Notes under the pieces: model-generated
Database searches by the model: none
Told to the model about the DNA's origin: nothing
The model's input: only the letters and a program-made list of their open reading frames with translations
In this document: piece by piece, positions 60,454 to 64,000 of the stretch
How the letters are laid out: each line of letters begins with the position of its first letter
Position numbering within the stretch: the first letter of the stretch is position 1
Program-made: the position numbers and the translations under genes
Assembly (NCBI GenBank): GCA_016794925.1
Contig: JAEUIW010000006.1
Coordinates: 92,335 to 156,334, forward strand
From: Phycisphaerae bacterium
GTDB taxonomy: Bacteria > Planctomycetota > Phycisphaerae > Phycisphaerales > UBA1924
Direction: 5' to 3'
Length of the DNA stretch: 64,000 bases

Positions 60454-62025
60454 TCATTTCGAGGGTGCGTCCGCCGCGCCCGCTTCCGGGACGAGGCCGG
60501 TGCGCCGCAAGTGCGCGAGCATCTCGGCGTGGATCGCGCGCATCTCCTTGGCGCCGAAGATCGTGCCGTGGTCGAGCCCCGGGAGGATCTTGATGTACCC
60601 GTTCGCGCCCTCGGGGAGCGTGAAGAAGGACAGCTTGTCAACCTCGGTCTTCAGCCGCTCGACCGCCTCGTTCAGGTAGAAGTTGTCCTTGTCTCCCACC
60701 AGCAGGCGGACGCGCTGCTTGAAGATCGGCCCGAGCCGCCCGGCGTCCGCCCGGAGGCGGGCCGTCAGGTCGTAGGCGCGGTAGTGATCCAGCAGGGTCT
60801 TGTCGATGACGCCGGTCGCGGGATCGAAGAGCGCCGCGGGCCGCCCGCTCGCGTCGCGCGGCCCGAAGGTCGCGAACCACGAGTCCCATTGCTGCCCGGA
60901 CGTGTTCGCGGCCCCGATGCACTCCTCCATGGAGTTCTCCTGCCGGATGCTCATCGTGGCGGCGTCCCCCTGGCGGTAGCTGGGGTGGTCGCGGCCGGAG
61001 GCGTCGGTGTAGAAGTTCGCGTCGTCGTAGATGTTGGCGCGCTGGAAGCAGTGGAAGTCGACCGGGTCGGGCGAACTCGACCAGCACGCGCCGAAGGTCT
61101 CGGGGTAGGTGAGGGCGAGCCAGAGCGTGGACCAGCCGCCCGAGGAGTGGCCGCGCAGCAGCCGGGCCTGAGGCTTGCGGATCAGGGGGTACCTCGACTC
61201 GATCGCGGGGATCAACTCCTCGACGAGTGCCCTGCCGCGCGGCCCGTTGTTGTCCGAATCGGCGAAGAGGGTGTGGCCGTTGGGCGATTCGGGGTCGAGA
61301 ACGATGTAGAACGCGCGGCGGCGCAGCTCGACGGTCGCCTCCGCGCCTGACCCGGCCCGCGCCCGCCAGGGATGGAACGTGCCGACACCGGTGTGGTCGC
61401 CGCCGAAGCCGGGCACCTCGTAGATCGCCGCGTACTCCCGCACGGGGTCGAAGCCCACGGGCTTCATGACCGATGCCCGCAGGCTCACGGGGCGGCCGTT
61501 GACGGGCGCGAGGATCCGGGAGTCGATGCTCACCACGTCGGTATCGGGAACGCCGCGCGCCGGCTCGATCCGGGTCGCGTGGATCAGCCGCAGCGGAACC
61601 TCCACGCGGCCGGTCTCGGGGACGGTGAACTCGACGGGGTCGGAGAAGAGGTTGCCGTCGTGCCGGCGCCAGCTGCTGCTCACGCGGAAGACGTCGAGCC
61701 TCGCCGCGGCCCGGTACGCGCCCGGGGGGAGCGCCGAGGCCGGACCGGGGAAGGACGACGCGGAGTCGTCGATGGTCACGCGTCCCTCGGGCGGCAGGTC
61801 GCGGACGTCCGCGCCGTACATCGGTTGCGGGTCCTCCCAGAACGGCGCGTTCAGGGGATCCTGCCCCGCGACCTTGGAATCGGCCCGGATCACGGACACG
61901 ATCAGGCGTCCCGTGCGGGGCGCGTCGGACGCCTTCGCGTCCAGCGTGACCACAAAGCTCGCCCCGCCGGCGTCCGCGCCCGGGGCTCCGCACGCGAGAA
62001 TCGCCGCCATCGCCAATGACATCAT
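60454..62025 (-). CDS. Exported esterase of the alpha/beta-hydrolase (enterochelin esterase-like) type
   Basis: The product has 523 residues from ATG 62025 (a second ATG follows directly). The open frame continues to 63483 but that part is the antisense of the next gene and is not coding. Signal sequence with a Cys (AILACGAPGADAG) suggests export. The hydrolase has the nucleophile elbow RGHSSGGWSTLWLA, SSPDPVDF after it, and a C-terminal His in GLDHGTIFG. An N-terminal beta domain of 150 residues precedes it. The family includes esterase D and Fes-type enzymes; substrate unknown. It is followed by a DinB-family gene. Confidence 0.82.
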   Translation of the reverse strand: MMSLAMAAILACGAPGADAGGASFVVTLDAKASDAPRTGRLIVSVIRADSKVAGQDPLNAPFWEDPQPMYGADVRDLPPEGRVTIDDSASSFPGPASALPPGAYRAAARLDVFRVSSSWRRHDGNLFSDPVEFTVPETGRVEVPLRLIHATRIEPARGVPDTDVVSIDSRILAPVNGRPVSLRASVMKPVGFDPVREYAAIYEVPGFGGDHTGVGTFHPWRARAGSGAEATVELRRRAFYIVLDPESPNGHTLFADSDNNGPRGRALVEELIPAIESRYPLIRKPQARLLRGHSSGGWSTLWLALTYPETFGACWSSSPDPVDFHCFQRANIYDDANFYTDASGRDHPSYRQGDAATMSIRQENSMEECIGAANTSGQQWDSWFATFGPRDASGRPAALFDPATGVIDKTLLDHYRAYDLTARLRADAGRLGPIFKQRVRLLVGDKDNFYLNEAVERLKTEVDKLSFFTLPEGANGYIKILPGLDHGTIFGAKEMRAIHAEMLAHLRRTGLVPEAGAADAPSK

Positions 62026-62075
62026 GGCGACAGGGTAGTGCGTTCCGCGGCGTCGGAGGGGGCCGGCCGGACCGC

Positions 62076-63911
62076 TCAGGGCACGCGGACGTAGCGGTTG
62101 ATCCGCTCCACGCCGTCGGACTCGGAGAGCACCACGCGGATGTGCCTGCCGGAGAGGGCCGCGGCGGCGCCGGGGAAGGCGAAGCGACGGACGGCGGACT
62201 CGCCCGGTCCGAGGTTGCTCAGCGGGATCGTCGCGCGGGGCTGCTCGGGGGCGAGGCCGAGGATCTCGAGGGAGCGTGTGCGGGAGGAGTGGTTCGTGAC
62301 CGCCACCACCACGGACACGTCCGGGCCGGCCTCGGTGGGCGAGAGGACGAGCGAGGGGGAGAGTTCGAGTTCGCCGGCGCCGACATCCAGGTGGGTGCGG
62401 AGTTGGAGGTTGGAGTACGCGCGGTCCGCGTTGAGCTGCACCTGGGCGAGGATCTCTTTCGGGCCCGCCTCCTCGGCGGGTCCGAAGGAGAAACTGATGG
62501 GGATGCGCTGGGACTGGCCGGGCAGGATGGAGAAGGGGATCGAGCCGGAGGGCACGAATTTCCATTCGCGCGCGGTGCGGTGGGACGCGGCCTCGTGCAG
62601 GCGGATCGAACCGCTGACGCGCACGGGCCAGGGGTTCTCCAGGATCACGTCGTGGTCGTGCTCGGCGGCGATCGAGGGAACCACGCCCGGCTCGATGTGG
62701 AACGACGCGATGAACCTGAGCATGCGCGCGTCCACGCCCTCGATGAACACGGGCGTCTCGCCCAGCGCGATGGTGTGGATCTCGGTGGCGCCGCCCTGCG
62801 TCTCGCCGCGGCTGACGGTCCCGTTGCCGAAGGGATCGTACAGGGTGATGACGCCCCCCCCGAGGTACGCGCGGAGCACGGCGAGGCTGGGATCCGCGCC
62901 CTCGTTCCATGCCACGAGTGCGCCCGAGGTCTGCTCCGCCAGCGGATCGGCGAGGATGAAGCAGCGCACGCCCGGCGTGACGGGGAATTCGCCGATGACA
63001 CGCCGCCCCGCCAGTCGCGACGAGAGCACGCTGAGCACGCCCAGCTCCGGCAAGGGCCTGAGCGCGGCGGCACGATCGTCGGCACGGTCCGGGCGCGAGA
63101 GCCAGGCGTCGACCAGGCCGAGGCGGGGCGGGGGATCGGCCGAGGCGCCGTGGGCGGCCCACGCCAGGACCGCGCGGCGGACGACCTCGATGACCGCCGC
63201 GCGGTGCCCGAACACCGACGCGTCCGGCATTTCGAGCAGGTAGGTCGTCTCCGGGGCCGCGGCGCCGCGGGCAATCCCGGCGCGCACCACCTCCCCGGCG
63301 GCGACGGCCCGGAACGACGACGGCACCAAGACCGTGATCGCCTCGGAGCCGGGCGCGGATCCGGCGGGCGACGATTCGAGCTCCGCCGCGGTCGGGAGCA
63401 CGGTCACTGGGCCGGGAATAAACCGCGAAAGGACGCGGCGGAATTTCGAGAGCCGCTCGGCGACATCGCGCGGGGTGGCCCATGATCCGCCCGCCGAGAG
63501 TGACTGCTCGCGGCCGAGCTGCCAGCGCGAGACACGCTGGCCGTAGGCGTCGAGGACGGAGCGGAAATAGGGCACCCAGCTTCGGTCGGGCTGATCGAGC
63601 AGGCGGAAGGGGTCGGCGGAGTCGGCCTGGAGCTCATCGGCGAGGTCGGGGGGGATCATCCCAAACGCGAGCGTGACCCTGAGATTGCGCTTGAGGAACT
63701 CATCGATCAGGCCACGCAGCAGCGAGTCGGCCGCGAGCATCGACGCGCGGGTCGTGGCGCGATTCACGATGGGCAAGGTGACGGACCCGAACCCGAGCCG
63801 CGACGCGGCGTCGGGCAATGAACGGAGGCTCTCTTGCAGCGTTGAGGCGTGCAGGCTGAAGCGGGTGCGCTCGGCTGCAAAGCCGGACGGCCGATTCGCT
63901 CGCCCGCGGGC
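62076..63911 (-). CDS. Unknown large protein, 5' end truncated
   Basis: At least 610 residues are visible. The frame has TTG at 63818 but stays open upstream with coherent sequence (FSLHASTLQESLRSLPDA) into G-rich low-complexity DNA, so the N-terminus is missing or corrupt. The first visible third resembles a TIM-barrel enzyme (LRVTLAFGMIPPDLADEL, YFRSVLDAYGQRVSRWQLGRE, the last like the RWQLGNE element of some glycoside hydrolases). Later parts look like beta-sandwich domains (HIEPGVVPSIAAEHDHDVILENP, VVVAVTNHSSRTRSLEILG). No firm family. It precedes the esterase gene by 50 bp on the same strand and may share its transcript. Confidence 0.65.
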   Translation of the reverse strand, partial: ARGRANRPSGFAAERTRFSLHASTLQESLRSLPDAASRLGFGSVTLPIVNRATTRASMLAADSLLRGLIDEFLKRNLRVTLAFGMIPPDLADELQADSADPFRLLDQPDRSWVPYFRSVLDAYGQRVSRWQLGREQSLSAGGSWATPRDVAERLSKFRRVLSRFIPGPVTVLPTAAELESSPAGSAPGSEAITVLVPSSFRAVAAGEVVRAGIARGAAAPETTYLLEMPDASVFGHRAAVIEVVRRAVLAWAAHGASADPPPRLGLVDAWLSRPDRADDRAAALRPLPELGVLSVLSSRLAGRRVIGEFPVTPGVRCFILADPLAEQTSGALVAWNEGADPSLAVLRAYLGGGVITLYDPFGNGTVSRGETQGGATEIHTIALGETPVFIEGVDARMLRFIASFHIEPGVVPSIAAEHDHDVILENPWPVRVSGSIRLHEAASHRTAREWKFVPSGSIPFSILPGQSQRIPISFSFGPAEEAGPKEILAQVQLNADRAYSNLQLRTHLDVGAGELELSPSLVLSPTEAGPDVSVVVAVTNHSSRTRSLEILGLAPEQPRATIPLSNLGPGESAVRRFAFPGAAAALSGRHIRVVLSESDGVERINRYVRVP

Positions 63912-63918
63912 CGGGGCC

Positions 63919-64000
63919 GGGGGGGGGGGGGGGCGGGGGGGGGGGGGGGGGGGGGGGGGGGGCGGCCGCGGGGCGGGGCGGCGGGCGCGGCGGGGGGGGG
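63919..64000. repeat. G-rich low-complexity end of the window
   Basis: G runs of 15 (63919-63933) and 28 (63935-63962) are followed by CGGCC/CGGGG blocks to the end. No coding signal is present. Such a sequence at an end usually reflects assembly or basecalling failure, although a real G tract cannot be excluded. Confidence 0.85.

Noticed and set aside
59461..61350. 629-codon plus-strand open frame
   Set aside because: Lies antisense to PilZ, DinB-family and esterase genes, each with recognisable motifs.
62026..63483. N-terminal 486 codons of the open frame that contains the esterase
   Set aside because: This part overlaps the unknown upstream gene in another frame on the same strand and is Arg/Pro-rich; the signal peptide at 62025 marks the true start.
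62016..63485. 489-codon plus-strand open frame
   Set aside because: Shadow of the minus-strand unknown gene; composition is Gly/Arg/Asp-rich and has no ribosome binding site.

Overview
The window looks like part of a chromosome from a planctomycete of the Phycisphaerae/Phycisphaerales type; this is inferred, as no rRNA is present. The evidence is high GC, many secreted and Tat-exported proteins, a futalosine-type UbiD decarboxylase, a DksA-like protein with a lysine/alanine-rich tail, GspG-like pilins, and three secreted proteins ending in the acidic dockerin-like repeat with a C-terminal Cys. I support about 48 protein genes and one tRNA-Leu(CAG). There is no rRNA, CRISPR array, transposase or phage module. 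Gene density is high, and several gene pairs overlap by 4 bp (ATGA, GTGA or TTGA).

Layout. 1-6.0 kb: three consecutive secreted dockerin-tailed proteins, two of them tandem paralogues and the third an extracellular endonuclease/phosphatase-fold enzyme. 6-19 kb: housekeeping and envelope genes: a lone receiver, a PBP4-type carboxypeptidase, UbiD-family decarboxylase, a methyltransferase/ABC exporter operon, ProC, AccA, a DksA-like protein with LspA, and an MBL-fold hydrolase. 19-28.2 kb: a minus-strand secretion/pilus island with a HEAT-type exported protein, two GspG-like pilins, a small coiled-coil protein, a FimT/GspH-like pseudopilin, a 60-residue membrane peptide, a secretin with a 370-residue tail and a TPR lipoprotein. 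It is faced by a divergent HTH-receiver regulator across a repeat-containing 443-bp gap. 28.6-38.4 kb: M42 peptidase, a YgfZ/GcvT-like protein, RibD, an unusual RNase HII-like protein, tRNA-Leu, a Ser/Thr kinase with TPRs, and RecA with an N-terminal extension.

38.6-54.5 kb: mixed secreted enzymes and metabolism: amine oxidase, acyl-CoA carboxyltransferase, methyltransferase, MDR oxidoreductase, Gfo/Idh/MocA oxidoreductase, tricorn-like protease, gamma-glutamyltransferase, and several unknown proteins. 54.5-57.7 kb: the most accessory-looking part. It holds a STAND (NB-ARC-like) NTPase with two near-identical 126-bp TPR repeats, then a 28-C homopolymer just upstream of a TATATT box and a leaderless-looking small ORF that runs antisense into the next gene. 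57.6-64 kb: M61 peptidase, PilZ protein, DinB-family protein, putative esterase, and a 5'-truncated unknown gene whose upstream end dissolves into G-rich low-complexity sequence, probably an assembly end.

Annotation rests on motif reading alone. Family names are inferred from conserved residues and should be confirmed by profile searches. Start codons were chosen from Shine-Dalgarno spacing and family N-termini.
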